Assembly (NCBI GenBank): GCA_004194705.1
Contig: SADC01001282.1
Location: forward strand, 1,054,001-1,118,000
Source: Ditylenchus dipsaci
Taxonomy: Eukaryota > Nematoda > Chromadorea > Rhabditida > Anguinidae
Direction of reading: 5' to 3'
Length of the DNA: 64,000 bases
In this document: in pieces, positions 33,529-46,529 of the stretch
How the letters are laid out: every line of letters starts with the position of its first letter
How positions within the stretch are numbered: position 1 is the first letter of the stretch
The notes under the pieces: generated by a model
Databases searched by the model: none
What the model saw: only the letters and a program-made list of their open reading frames with translations
Told to the model about the DNA's origin: nothing
Position numbers and translations under genes: made by a program

Positions 33529-34015
33529 GGGTGGGCGAAGACCCGATGGCTCAGCACCCACTCCGGAATGGCCAAAAGGCCGAAATAATTGGTTTTTTTG
33601 GGGGTTTACTAAAGGGGGCTAAACTTTTTGAGAAAAATCAATTTAGAGGATCAGATTTCGGGTCCGATTGGCTTAGTCGCTCAGAAAACGAGGTATGGGG
33701 GCGATTAAGCCCATCGGACCCGAAATCTGATCCGCTCAATCTGTTTTTCTCAAAAAGGGCTAAACTTTTGAGAAAAGTCGATTGAGCAAATCAGATTTCG
33801 ATTGGCTTAATCGCCCGCAACTACACCCTGAACCACTGAAAACCACCCATACCTGGTTTTCTGAGCGATAAAGCCCATCGGACCCGAAATCTGATCCTCT
33901 CAATCGATTTTTCTCAAAACTTTAGCCCCTTTAGTAAACCCTTAAAACCCGATTATTTCGGCCTTTTGGCCATGCCGGAGTAGGTCCTGAGCCATCTAGT
34001 CTTCGCCCACCCCTG
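33529..34015. repeat. Inverted-repeat element, AGGGGTGGGCGAAGAC ends
   Basis: The ends CAGGGGTGGGCGAAGAC and GTCTTCGCCCACCCCTG are mirrored, and a central arm of GATCAGATTTCGGGTCCGAT words occurs four times in alternating orientation. It is flanked by the CTGTGACA tandem words on both sides. Confidence 0.75.
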
Positions 34016-34051
34016 AATTTCACACAAAAAAAATTAAAAATTGTGGATTTC

Positions 34052-34235
34052 GTGTCGAGAATCAAATCTGTGACAGAAAAAAGTGAATCTGTGACAAAAG
34101 AAAGTGAATCTGTGACAGAAAAAAGTGAATCTGTGACAAATCAAATCTGTGACAGAAAAAAGTGAATCTGTGACAAATCAAATCTGTGACAGAAAAAAGT
34201 GAATCTGTGACAAAACAAGTGAATCTGCGACAGAA
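34052..34235. repeat. Tandem repeat, about 21-bp unit AATCTGTGACAGAAAAAAGTG
   Basis: Seven or eight units with small length changes. Inverse units occur at 33430-33480, so the array straddles the inverted repeat 33529-34015. It ends about 35 bases before the first recognised BTB exon. Confidence 0.85.
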
Positions 34236-34269
34236 AAAAAGTATTGCCCTTTAATAACCCAATTTTTAG

Positions 34270-37200
34270 GTCAACTAAAGGCATAGACTGCTTAGCTGCT
34301 TTGTCTGGTATCCAATCTGATATAACACTATTGGTCAATGATGAGCAAGTGCGTGCCAACAAAAAGGTAAAAAATTTGGACACTACTGTATTTTTTGAGT
34401 TATCCATCAATGCTGGCAAATCTGATTTCAAGCCGAAATCATACAAAAAAATATAATTTTAGTTGCTTTCTGTGTTCTCCAAAGATTTTGAAAAATTGTT
34501 CCAAGATGACTCAGATAAAGTAAAACTTGACAATATAACCTCCAGTGATCTCCTGCAACTTCTCTCATTCATATACCAAATTACAGGCAAAAGCGATATT
34601 AAAGGTTTCTATTTTTGAGTGTGATGCACTTATAACCTAAAATTTTTAGAGGACAATATTGAAGTTTTGCTGGAAATGGCGGTGAAATTTAACATCTCAA
34701 ATGTTCTCAATAGATGCGAATACTTTCTAAAAACTTCAGCGGATATAAATCTGTCAAAAAAGCTTTTGCTGTCTCAGGCGTATGGCTTTAAGATAGCGCA
34801 GGCTAGTTTCTATGATATGCTTCCCTATAATTACCGTTCAGTCGAAACTGGATAAACCGCCCCCCTGGTTTAACCGCCACGCGGCGTGTCAAACACGTCA
34901 AATGACCAAATCGGGCTTGGCGTTCTGTTTGAAAATTCAAAATAGTTTTTCATTTTTAAATACCATTGACAAAAATATGCTCAATTTTACGCACTAAATA
35001 TTCATAAAACTGGTTTTTTAAATTTTCTATGGATACTTCTCGTCTAAAAAGTCTGTTTCAGATTCAATTTCCCAATTTAAAGGGAGGACGTACTTTTATA
35101 TACGCATTGTCTAGGTCATAGGTTCAAATCCGCTTGGGTGCATACCCTATTTTTTACCCCATTTTTTCATGTTTTATTTACAAGTTTGGTGTCAAAATGG
35201 TCTTCGGTCTCTTGGCTATCCAACAAGACCATCAGCACAGGGTTTAAGAATAATGACGACTGAGTTGCAGGCCAAAACCCGCTTGAAATACCTGGAAATT
35301 TGTTTTTGCTAAATCGTCCACTTTCTTGATGAGATCTGCACATTAGGAATAACTGTGATGTGCACAAGAAAGCTGAGTGAACGTACTACAAACATGCTAG
35401 ACAAAAAATTCTTCTCAGAGAATTATTAATAAATATTTTTTTTAAGTTAGCAACTTGACTCTGCCAAACCGTTTTTTAATTTTTTTAAATTTTATTTTAT
35501 TTTTTTTAACTTTTTATTTTTAATTTTTAACTTTTTTATTTTTAATTTTTAAATTTTTTTAAATTTTTTTTTCAATTTTTTAAACTTTTATTTTTTTAAC
35601 TTTTTTACATTTATAACAGAGCTTGATTTTTTTGCAAATCGAAAGAGCAAACTTAGAGCTTTCCTGTGGTATCAAAAAAAAATCGAACACAGCTTACCTA
35701 AGCAAAGTTATAACCAAAAACATAAAATGCTAAATAAACAAAAAAATTTGAATTCAAAATGTTTTTTAAAACGAATTTCTCTTTATACGAAGATCTCGAT
35801 TTGGTCTTTTGACGTGTTTGACACGCCGTGGCCACCTTTAGCAAAATTTGTCTGGCCTGCAGAGCATCATAGGAAAGTTCACCCCTCATAAACCGCCACT
35901 CGATAAACTGCCAACCTCGATAAACCGCAAATCCACACACACCCCCCCCCCTATCCGGTCCCGTCCAATGAAATTACTCTCAATAAACCGCCATCTAACA
36001 TATTTTGCAACATTTTTGAATTTTCGGGCTCTATATGTGTTGCGGTGGCCCCGAAAAAAAAGACCTTGCTCCCGCCCTGTTGATTTTTTTCGTATTTTTT
36101 CTTATTTTTTTTGGCTTCGACTTTAGACGAAGAGTAGGCAAGCGTACTTTAGGACGGACTTAAAATTGTTTTCTAAACTGCAAGAAAAGGTAACGAAAAC
36201 ATGTTTCAGTCCGTTCTAAATAGGGTTGGAATAAGACCGGTCCGAATCTTTTTCGGGAATATTCCAGCGAATATTCCGGTCTTAATCTTTTTTTCCGGTC
36301 CGATTCGGTCCGAATCTTTTATCTTCAAATAACCAAATTTATTTTTAATTGTAAAAAATCGATCAAAATTGCTAAAAAAACACCGAAAAGATTCGGTCCG
36401 ATTTTTCTGTCCGAATTTAAGATTCGGGCCGGGAATAAACCCGGAATATTCCCATCACCCAACCCTAGTTCTAACATACGCTAGCCCAGCCTGCGCCTAA
36501 CCCTAAGCCAAAAAAAGACTATGAAATTAAAAGATACCAGTAAACCGCCACCCCGATACTACAGTAGCGGACAAAAATAATGTAACACCTGTACAAAAAT
36601 CTAAGTTTTGGTAAAGTTCTAGTATCTCCTGGCAAAATTTTGTCCGGCAAAAACATTTTAAGTGTATTTTAAGCAAGGAACATGATTCTGCAAAAAAAAT
36701 TCATTCTTGAGGGCACAATTTCATTCTACAGCCACTTTTTCACGACTAGTCCATTTTGGGCCGGACAAAAGTAATGTAACACTTTGATTTTTGTACATTC
36801 GCTCACATTGTTCACGTTTATTGTCAATGCTTGATTACTCTTTGTAAGCCGTGTTTCTCAGCTACAATTTGGTTGGTCAAACTTATTTTTTTGATTCTTC
36901 TAAAAAAAGTTATGACCATCAAAATAAAAGCGTCGATTTCTAGTCAAAATAAAGGAAAATCTTAGGAAATGACCGTTTAGCCACATAAATAATAGCTTTT
37001 CTCGAAAAAATTTTGATGAAAAAATCACATTCAATGCACCATTCGAAAGCTCTTTTATTTCTCTACAAAATGACATGTCCAAAACTTTTTTTAGAAAAAT
37101 ACAGGGCTGAGAAACGGATGGTTGAAGTTAAAAAAAGTGAAAACCCCCTCTTTTTGCCTTATTTTTAGCCTTTTTTGTCTTGTCTAAATTCAACTGTCCG

Positions 37201-38707
37201 TTTCTCAGCCCTGTATTTTTCTAAAAAAAGTTTTGGACATGTCATTTTGTAGAGAAATAAAAGAGCTTTCGAATGGTGCATTGAATGTGATTTTTTCATC
37301 AAAATTTTTTCGAGAAAAGCTATTATTTATGTGGCTAAACGGTCATTTTCCTAAGATTTTCCTTTACTTTGACTAGAAATCGACGCTTTTATTTTGATGG
37401 TCATAACTTTTTTTAGAAGAATCAAAAAATAAGTTTGACCAACCAAATTGTAGCTGAGAAACACGGCTTACAAAGAGTAATCAAGCATTGACAATAAACG
37501 TGAACAATGTGAGCGAATGTACAAAAATCAAAGGTGTTACATTACTTTTGTCCGGCCCAAAATGGACTAGTCGTGAAAAAGTGGCTGTAGAATGAAATTG
37601 TGCCCTCAAGAATGAATTTTTTTTGCAGAATCATGTTCCTTGCTTAAAAATACACTTAAAATGTTTTTGCCGGACAAAATTTTGCCAGGAGATACTAGAA
37701 CTTTACCAAAACTTAGATTTTTGTACAGGTGTTACATTATTTTTGTCCGCTACTGTAAATCGGCGCCTCCAGGGGTGGCGGCTTATCCAGAATCGACTGT
37801 ATAACATAAATTGCTAAATAGCAGGGCTCTCAGGCGCCTTTTTTAAAAAGATTTGCCCTTTTTCATAACCCAAATATTTTATACTTTCGATGTTTCACGT
37901 CAAAATGTTTTTTGTATCCAAATAGCAATCAGCAGTGGATAGAGTGACCCTTTTTCTTCAAAAAAGGTCAAAATGTCCTTTTTACCCAAATTTCGTTTTT
38001 TTTTAATAAGCCTTTGCCCCTGTCTTACGAATAGTGACTGTCGTTCTATTAGAATAAATACGGCAACACAATTCCATTCAAACTTTTTATTTTTTTGACT
38101 TTATGGGTGGGGGGATTATAGAGAATATTTTGCACTATTTTGAAAGGAGTACCCCAAAACCCATAAATCTGACTTAGGCTTCACCATCCTGATTAAAAAT
38201 GGTCACACACCAGTCGATTTTTGCTTGACGGTGCAACAAAGGGTCTAAACCCACCCCAAGTTAGAATTATTAATATTTTTTTCAAATGGTTGCGTATTAT
38301 ATGAGACCAAGCGAATTTTCAATTATTGCATTTTTCTGATAATTTCGAAAAGTTCTTATAGAGGCATTTTGAAATAATTTAATTTTGTCACCTTTGTGGA
38401 GGTGGCTTATTAAAAAATTCACCAAATCATGACAACTTTGACATTAACGTGCTTACTTTTTTTCACATTTGATACAATTTTTAGTTTTTAGGAATTAAAA
38501 GAGTGCCTCACATTCGATCAATTAATAGCTTTGAAAAAAGATCTTAGTGATAAAGAACTGGATGCCAGCACTTACAAAACGCTTTTTAACAACATTTGCG
38601 ATAAGCGAGCAGATGAAGAGACTACAGATGAAACAGATCCTCTTGCAGCTACCTGGATTAAAAGTGATAATATGCTAACAACATACTCACCTACCACAAC
38701 ATCCTAA
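34270..38707 (+). CDS. BTB/POZ-domain protein, 5' end not found
   Basis: Exons 34270-34366, 34463-34604, 34650-34801 and 38492-38707 join in phase and end TAA. The BTB core is clear: SDITLLVNDEQVRANKKLL (the SDV-x-F-V…H-K-xVL strand/helix pattern), FSKDFEKLFQ, LLQLLSFIYQITG and EVLLEMAVKFNISNVLNRCE, then LLSQAYGFKIAQ and ELKECLTFDQL. The style resembles nematode BTB proteins that act as Cullin-3 adaptors. That partner is family knowledge and not shown here. The 3.69-kb last intron appears to start with GC (34802-34803), the only phase that joins IAQ to ELKEC. It holds the nested transposons at 34839-37799. Upstream exons (perhaps MATH) are not visible, because the DNA before 34270 is repeat. 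AATAAA lies about 75 bases after the stop. Confidence 0.85.
35460..35620. repeat. A/T low-complexity tract
   Basis: About 160 bases made almost only of AATTTTT and TTTAAATTT words, near the centre of the palindrome 34839-35900. Confidence 0.85.
36221..36467. mobile_element. hAT-like MITE, TAGGGTTGG ends
   Basis: GTTCTAAA (36213-36220) against GTTCTAAC (36468-36475), 7 of 8. Inverted ends TAGGGTTGG / CCAACCCTA. Interior GGTCCGAATCTTTT words in both orientations. Confidence 0.85.
36562..37755. mobile_element. TA-flanked palindromic element, CAGTAGCGGACAAAAATAAT ends
   Basis: Exact long inverted ends (CAGTAGCGGACAAAAATAAT / ATTATTTTTGTCCGCTACTG) at TA. The two 590-bp arms are nearly perfect inverse copies around about 37150. 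Part of the arm (AATCATGTTCCTTGCTT…) recurs in 3300-3440. No transposase. Confidence 0.88.
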
Positions 38708-38879
38708 AAAAACTTCTTTGAAAATATGAACTTTGAGCTTTTTTTAAATTTAAAAGAAGTATTATTCACTGCAGTGCAGAAATAAAATGCTTCCTTGAAT
38801 TTGGTTTTTATCTGAGTTTCAGGCGAGTGTGTTTACGCAAAAAAAGCTAAGTTTACGCTAAAAAGAAAGCTCATGTGCA

Positions 38880-39090
38880 GACATTCAGACTCTGGATCAT
38901 GGATCAGAATAATCGATAATTTTTAAGGGATAATCTCTGACCCATATTCAGTGGTTGGATCAGGATCTGAGATAATCCTTGATCTTGGATTTCTGATCCA
39001 GCCTGATCCGGCCTGATCCACGCCTAAGTAGATCAGGCCGGATCAGGGGTGGATTAGACCGGGTCAGGTCTATGAGGACCAGGGATGAGA
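38880..39090. repeat. GATCAGGCCGGATCAGG word repeat
   Basis: Inverted and direct copies of CTGATCC(G/A) and GATCAGG(C/A), matching the region 41880-42090 where the same words and TCAGGATC(A/G)AGGATTATC occur. Downstream of the BTB 3' end. Confidence 0.65.
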
Positions 39091-39299
39091 ATTTTGCTCA
39101 AGTCTGTCTAAGATTGCAAAACGAGTTGTCGACAAAATATGGCTCTAGAGCCGCATTAGAAAAAAATAAAACTTGGATAAATCCTTTCGTGTCGAGGCTA
39201 CCTCCTTGACAGCTTTCACCCTCCCTTTAATCTTTTAGAATCTTTTAGACCTTAAAGGGAGGGTGAAAGCTGTTAAGTAGATTGTCTCGACACAGAAGC

Positions 39300-40699
39300 A
39301 TTAAACATAGTTTTTTGTTTTTTTTAAAGGACCATACTTGTTGATGACAATGGGAATTTGGAAATTCAAATTCGCGCGGGACACTTTTTTTATTCCGAAA
39401 TTATTTTTTAAAATCATTCATATGTAGAGACAGAAACAAGACAAGATCTTGGCCAAGATTTTGTCTTGTCTTGCCCAATTTTGATTGAAAATCTTGTCTT
39501 GGGATCTTGCTTGGTCATTTCTAGAAATCTTGGTCTTGGTTTCATGGTCAATCTTGTATGCAAAATTTACAAAACACCCAATTACCTACTGATTACAAAT
39601 TATGTACTTGAATTTTCATGGATTTTAGTCGCGTATTTAATACGTAAACAATAAATAAAAATAAAATCAATAAAAATTTTGCCTAGCAACCGATCAACTA
39701 TTGGCTGTGATGATTCAAAAAGAGTATACTCTCCCTATAATTTACACGCTACATAATGTACTCTTCCGTTACGACCCCTGCACGATTTCGACTTTATTGC
39801 TTTTCTAACAAGGCGATGCAATGCCCTTTCAGGTCTCTTAGTCAGGTAAATGTCTCGTTCAAATTACATACAGCTTTCAAGCAAGTTGATTATGTGTATA
39901 TGGTCATGTGAACTAAAGTATTTAACTGCAGTGAAAGCTTCAAATTATCGCTAATAGTATTGATTATAGACCACGCATTTAATTAGACATCCTCTTATTC
40001 AGGGTGCTAGAAAACAAGAACAAAATGAGCAAGAGAATACTTCACAAATCACGCTTGATGATCAAATTGGTGGGAAAATCTAGCCAGTGGTTCGAAAATT
40101 CTAAAATCTGATTCTGAAAGTGTAAAATATATATGAATATCAAGTAAGCTGCTGTCAGTTTCCACCCTAGTAAAATGCTGCCTTCTGTCATTCGTAGGCC
40201 TAAGTCTTTGTTCTGAAGTAGCGAATAATCTAGAGTAGACTCTAGTCTACAATTTGTAGGAACAATAACTGATTTGATCAAAAGCAAAGATAAAAAAATT
40301 AAAGAATACCTCATTAGAGACCTGAAAATCACAAACAAATGGTGTTGCCAACAAATTACAACGCTAAAGTGAAGAAAAAAAATAATAGGAAACCCGTGAA
40401 TCTAACTGTGACAAAATCATTGATTGGTTTGCTTTGACTAGCAATCCTTGACGGACTACAGTTTGCGTATCTCTCGAGTCCATGATAATACATGGACAAG
40501 CAAAATTACATATGAATACATATTAACTGAAAAAAGAAAGCAGGTTGAATAAGAGAGAAGCTACGGAAATTAGTCCAAACAATCATGCAAATCGTAGTTA
40601 CCTAGCCTTGAGCAACGAACAATTTGAAAAAAGCGTGGATTTGGGCCGCAAAAAGTATTGTCCTTATCACAAAGCAATTTTTTTTGGAATATAAAATTA
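39300..40699. other. Gene-free stretch
   Basis: No firm gene. CTTGTCTTG-type words form a small repeat at 39430-39550. On the minus strand at about 40045-40320 an acceptor (TTTTCAG) opens a hydrophobic frame without family motifs, too weak to call. Confidence 0.35.
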
Positions 40700-41824
40700 C
40701 AGTCAAACCTTGATATAACGTACCCCCTGGGGGCCGGGTAAAGGGTACGTTATATCGAGGGTACGTTATATTGAGGGTACGTTATATCGAGGGCAGAAAC
40801 CAAATAGATGACAGGTGTACGTTATATCAAGGGTTTGTCTTCCTTGGTCCCTCCTGTTGTTTAATTGAGTGCTGGGGTATACCAAAATTGAGTACTGGGA
40901 CATACCGAACTTGATTGCAGGGAATATATCCATCGGATAGATATAGGGTAAGTTTTACCGGTGGTCGGTTAAACCAAAACTGAACTTCCAAAAGCACACT
41001 CAATTGCTCTATATTTTCCCAAATAATGCACAATAATGCCGATAATGCACCACAAGCACGGGCAGGTTCAACCAGGAGGGTTCGCTTAAAAATAGCCAAT
41101 AGCTTATAAATATTCGCTTATAAATAGCCATAAGCACTGGATAAAATGCCCTTTTTCAAAACGTCTTTTTTTAGCCCAAATGTCTTTTTTAGAAAATTTA
41201 AGTCAGGAGGCCTGGGTTTAATCCTCAGGCATCCTTATCTAAAACAGTGTTTGTGAAAAGTGTTTTCGAAAAATTTTCTGATTTTTCCTGACCTTTCGGC
41301 TATATACCTATATAAAAATCAACATATTTAATTTTCTGTGCTACAGTAGAACCTGGATACAACACCGCCCCGATATAACACGACTCAAAAACGGACCGAT
41401 TTGGTCAGCTTTGACTAAAATGTAGTCAAATGAACCCTCTATACAACACCACCCTATGGTCGCTCCCTTGGGTGGTGTTGTATCCATGTTTGACTGTAAG
41501 AAGAATTCTTTTCTAGATTAGACGAAAAGGCATTAACCGCGTGATTCAGCGAGATCGGACTATCGAATGGTCTATTACTCATACCTATAGCAGTGTTACC
41601 CGCTGTTTATGTTCCTTTGTGAAAATGAAAAAACTTGATGACTACAGAAAATGTTGCAGAAGCAGAAAAAGAGCAAAAACTGTATTGGATTGGTAAATAT
41701 ATAACACTCCAATTTACAAGGGTACGTTATATCGAGGGTAACGTAAATATCAGTGTTATCTGCATGGGTACGTTATATCAAGGGGTACGTTATATCGGGG
41801 GTACGTTATATCGAGGTTTGACTG
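40700..41824. mobile_element. Pogo-like composite, CAGTCAAACCTTGATATAAC ends
   Basis: Outer ends at TA with GGTACGTTATATCGAGGGTA units repeated four to five times near each end. Another MITE (41344-41496) sits inside. Confidence 0.8.
41344..41496. mobile_element. Pogo-like MITE, 153 bp, CAGTAGAACCTGGATACAAC ends
   Basis: CAGTAGAACCTGGATACAAC and GTTGTATCCATGTTTGACTG, TA on both sides; nested in 40700-41824. Confidence 0.85.
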
Positions 41825-41879
41825 TATTTCAAATTCCCGCCGAAAAATAGGCCTAAAGTAGGCCTAGTTAGACCGAAAT

Positions 41880-42090
41880 CCTCATCCTGATGATGACTGG
41901 ATCAGGCCGGATCAGGCTGAATCAGACTTATTATCCAAAAATATTCGTAAAATACCCCTTGAAACGCTGGATGAGAAATAATCCTGTATCCAGACTAACG
42001 ATCAGGATTAAAGATAATCTTGATCCGTATTCAGCCACGCGGCTAGGATCAGGATCGAGGATTATCTTTGATCTTGATGCAGGGTCGGAA
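41880..42090. repeat. GATCAGGCCGGATCAGG word repeat, second copy
   Basis: Same word set as 38880-39090, in inverse order. Confidence 0.6.
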
Positions 42091-42755
42091 TACCTGCCCT
42101 ACTATACAAGATTCTTACTGTTTTTCTTTAATATGGTAAAATGGCCGGCTATTATGAAGTCGACAATGTGGTCAGATGGACAGTACAGGGCTAGTCAAAA
42201 AAACAAGGGCATTTTTAAATTCAACTTTGTAGTCACATTTCATTTTTAATGCTGTTTTTCTGTAAAGGGGCTGTTTTTAGTCTAATTTTTTGTACCTCTG
42301 ATAAAAGAGCTACCAGGTAGCTTTACTACTGTCATCGATTTTGCTGGAGAAATCGATCGGGCAAGGAACTACCTACGCAAATTTTTCCGAAAATGTCCGT
42401 GTTTTTATGATTAACCTTGTATATGGACTAAATTCAGTCATTCCCACAATTGAAAAAGGTTACAAAATACTAGCATTAGTGAATTGCGGCCATTTCAAAA
42501 CGGTTAGCTCATATTTAGCTATATAGCCAGCCATTTACTCAGCTATATGGCCATGACCTAGCCTAGTTTTTGTAGTCTATGTCTTCATAAGAATTTTGGC
42601 GCCAGTGTCGAATCCGGTCCACTTTTTGCTTTGGTACTCGGTGTTGATGTTTTTAGATATTTTTTGGAATGTGCGCAGGCTCAGTGCGGGCCAGCGTAAG
42701 TTAGGATGAAAAAAAAATATTCCGTGAACTGCAAAAGACAGTTACAAAAATATGT

Positions 42756-43077
42756 TTAAAGGGCATGCTACCCGAACTTCGTTTTGTCGACTTCACAACT
42801 TTTTCTTAGATTTTTTGAAACTAAACCGTCAAATTCAGTATCTTCGCATGTTTGAGATTCAGGACTTTTCTTTGTGAGGTCGTGTAACATCGAAAAATCT
42901 ATGTAAATTTGAATGAAGGGTACTGGGTACATTTTCCGACTTTTGGAAGGGCGTTTATTAGAGGAAATACGGTATAACAAAAGGGTGTTCAAAAGTTTGC
43001 ACTTCAAAATAATCTTTTTTAAATTGACCTGGTACCTGCCTTTTGCAATTCCATCGGCGGCGAGCATGCCCTTTTAA
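42756..43077. mobile_element. TTAA-flanked element, AAAGGGCATGC ends
   Basis: Left TTAAAGGGCATGCTACCCGA and right GCGAGCATGCCCTTTTAA. Contains a single right end of the CCGTATTT family (TTATTAGAGGAAATACGG at about 42957). Confidence 0.65.
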
Positions 43078-45876
43078 GTCCGTCCTGAAATATTCTGGGC
43101 GATCTTCCACCTAAGCACAAGCCTTAAAACAACAGGGGGACCAAGGCGAAAATTGACCGGATTCAATACTGGCACTGATTTTTTTGTCATTTTATTAGCA
43201 GTCGAAAAAGCTAACACTTTCAATGAGCAGCCTGGCCAGCCATCAAAGCCTACATTACTAGTAAAACTAGTAGTTTCTTATAAAACCGAAAAATATTTTT
43301 CTTGTTATTTCTTGACTAAAACATAGCCAAAGGCAATGGGCAATGCAAAAGGCATGTCTTTATCCTCCCACTCTTTCATTTAAAACAATTTGATTTGGCT
43401 AATCAAAAGCGACTAGTTCTTCCCAAAAAGTCGCTCACTTACTTTTTGTCCTCCCTCTACTGCTCCTTGAGACTACTGCAGCAGAACAGCCGGAATCCCA
43501 CTTTTTGAGCAGTTTCCTCAAATCCAATCCACCTGGCCTCAATCCAAACCAAGGCAGCCGGCAAAAAAGGCTTCTTCTTCGGAGTCAGGAAGCAACTTGG
43601 CAGCACTCAGCAAAAAGGGTAGAACAACAGAGTTTTTGAGCAACTCCACAAGTTTTTTGCTTGCCTCATATGGAAAGGGCATGACTTGTAGGGGCAGGAG
43701 GGTGCTGTCTTGTTGTTTGAGTGCTGGTGCTACTACTACTAGTGGTGGGGTTATCTGTCAGAGCACTGACCTAGTGCGGCCAGCAAAATGCCTGCCTTGG
43801 TGGGTTGTATTGGCTGGGAAATAGATTAGGTTGTTTCAAAAGTTTTAGTCTTTTGCAAAACTACTTGATTTGTTTCTGCTTTGGATATAAATTGCTTTAA
43901 TTAGTTGATATTTTGTAGTCTTTTGTTTTTTTATCGATGTTTTAATGAATTTGGTCTATATTACGATTATTGTACTTACATTTTTTTTGAAAAGATTCCA
44001 CATTTTTTTAATGTGATCGCTATTTTAGCAAGCCAAGTTACCGTCTTTTCTCTAATTGCCACCCCCCCTCTAATAAGTGCACCCTTGACTTTAGTTTATT
44101 GTATCTTGAAGCAGATTTTTTTCAAGCTGTTCTTTTTGCATTTCTTTCACTTTACCCATTCGGTGCTTTGTATTTTGCTTGAGAGCCCGAAAATTTCAAA
44201 ATGACTCTAATAATCCTTCCCGTAGAAGTAAATTCAACAAAAAAGCGCCTGAAAAAGTATTGGTATAAAAAAATTTAAAAAAAAGTGCTTGGTTCCTGAG
44301 CTTATTTGATTGAGGGCGGACGGGGGGGGATGGTTTCTCAGGTTCAATTAAAAACCGAAACTAATGCCTTCAAATTGACTTACTTTTCATCTTTTGTTGA
44401 TTTACGTTTGTGAATCTATAACTAAAGTTGCCAGCGTTGTGCCTAGCCCTGGAATTAATAGGATAACTCACCCTGAAAATGTTCAACAATTTAACTTGGT
44501 CCACTTTTTGCTAATTTTTGTCAAAATTTGGGCTGGTCCCTTCTGATTTTTTTGTATCCTTATTTGTGTTTATAAATCGAGACAAACAAAAAACTTTTTT
44601 AAAATTTCGAAACAAATTTACATGGGGATCAAGTTTATTTGGCACTTGTCCTGTTCGTTCACCCTACCCTTCTATTTTGCCTTGGTCCCCTTGCTGTTTT
44701 TAGACTGAGATTTAGGCGCAGAGCAAGCCAGCATATGCTAGTATGGACTCATATAAAATTTTCGGCGCTACTCGGTTTTACCCCCCCCTAAAAAACACCT
44801 CCTCGGTTTAAACCAGCCCCCCCCCCAATAATTTTCAGGCTTAGGAATTAAGCTTAGCCTTAGACTTCGGCCCTAGGCATTAGGCTTAGGGACAAGCCGT
44901 ACTAATTTCAGCATTTTTCAAAAAAGTATAGTTTTTGGGGACCTGAAAAAATATGGGGGAGGGAGAGGGGGGTGTTAAAACAGAGTAACTTTTAGGGAGG
45001 GCGGATGTAAAAACAAGTAGCGTAAATTTTTTTTCTTTTTCATAGTTGAAAAAACATGTTTAAGATTAAAAAACAACTGTGTGGACCAGAGGAAAATAAA
45101 AGGGGGAATAAACGGGACAAGTGCCGCTGATTTGAGTAAAAACAACTGGAAGACTAAAGTAAATATTTAAAAATTAAATTTTTTTTTTTCGATTTACAGC
45201 AGTAGACGTTCTTAGCCCAATTTTTCCATACAGGAAGCTATTAAAAAAATTATAAATAATTGCAGACCAATAAATATCATAGTTGTCACATTGTGGCAAA
45301 TTACAAAGTAAAAAAAGTTGAAGCTGTGTTTATTAATGCAAAGGATTAGAGGCGGGATGGAGCTTAGAGTCTCTGGAATTCTTCTGCCATGTTTTCTTTA
45401 TTAGTAGCTGAGGGGGTGGCTGGCCAGTATGTGTGAACGCGGATGGAGAAATCTTTTCATTACGCTTTTTGTTGTCATTTTTTTGTTTTATTCGGTGGCA
45501 CACACATTCATTTCTAATGGCACAACAACACTTGTTTGGGTCGCTTTTGCTGTGTGTGCCCAACGAAATGAGTTTTTGAAAGCACTGGGCCAGGAAATTA
45601 GTTACTTTTGCTCACTTTTTTTAGAAGGAACAGGTTTTTCAGTTTTTGTTAGCGTTTGCAAAAAAACAGGCACAATTTTTGACTTTCGAAGTTTTAAGTT
45701 CGATTCTTTAAACACATATTTGCATTTTCAATAAGATTTTAAAAAATAATTGCTTACTGTTATTATAATTTGTGTAGGTGTGACCTTTTTGCGGTATTTT
45801 CAATTAAAAACTTTGCTATCCTGACTGCCTTTCAAGTTGATTTTTGGTCATAGTTGTTAGGTACGCCATTCATATA
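43078..45876. other. 2.8-kb gene-free stretch
   Basis: A GC-richer block (43440-43800) looks like a promoter or UTR, but no exon could be fixed. A CCGTCTTTTCTCTAATTGCC end at 44041 and poly-C segments (44780-44830) are relics of the MITE groups. Open frames at 43597-43824 and 45429-45734 lack splice signals or recognised motifs. Confidence 0.35.
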
Positions 45877-46160
45877 CCGTATATTCTCTATTAATGCCCC
45901 CTCTCTATTAATGCCCCCTGTCTAATAATACCCCTCTCCGAGGAGGGTCGAAAAATAATGCCCTCTCTCTAATAATGCCCCTCGTCAAAATGACAGTATA
46001 AGTCTAGTATTAATTTCTGACACCAATAATTGATTGCAACGATGGGTGAAGTGTTGAAAAATAATGCCCCCCTCTCTATTAATGCCCCCTCTCTAACAAT
46101 GCCCCTCTTCGAAAAGGGTTGAAAAATAATACCCCAGGGGCATTAATAGAGAATATACGG
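45877..46160. mobile_element. CCGTATATTCTCTATTAATG-type MITE
   Basis: Perfect ends at TA. Subterminal ATGCCCCCTCTCTATTA and AATAATGCCC words repeat six or more times in the arms. Confidence 0.88.
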
Positions 46161-46529
46161 TAGCTTCGATGTAGCGCTGCAAGTGTTAGGCTCGTTAGAA
46201 ATTTTCTTGAAAGGGGCATTCACGATGAGAAATCTGTTTGCGGATGCTAAATCAGATTTGTCAAACGGAAATGGCCATAACTGTATCTTTTATTTTTCAA
46301 AAGTTATTCTTTTGACGCCATCTTGTAGCTAAGATTCAGAGCTACAAGATGAGCTATTGATAAAGTAGATGTTGCTGAAAAAATTGAGTTAAAAAAGAAA
46401 GAATTCGCCAAGCATCCGCACCCGAATTCGAGTTAAGATTCTTGGGCGGAGTCTTAGAATTTTATCTGAGTTTTTAAAAGCAGTATTTACTCAGTCAATA
46501 GCTCATTTGATAGCCCAAAAGCTCAACTA

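Larger units (their letters stand above)
34839..37799. mobile_element. Composite pogo-like element in BTB intron, CAGTCGA..CTGGATAA(A/G)CC ends
   Basis: Left CAGTCGAAACTGGATAAACC and right GGCTTATCCAGAATCGACTG (TA after the right end). A large palindrome spans 34839 to about 35900 (CGGCGTGTCAAACACGTC / GACGTGTTTGACACGCCG). It is then followed by hAT-like 36221-36467 and the CAGTAGCGG element 36562-37755. At least three insertion events are layered here. Confidence 0.75.
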
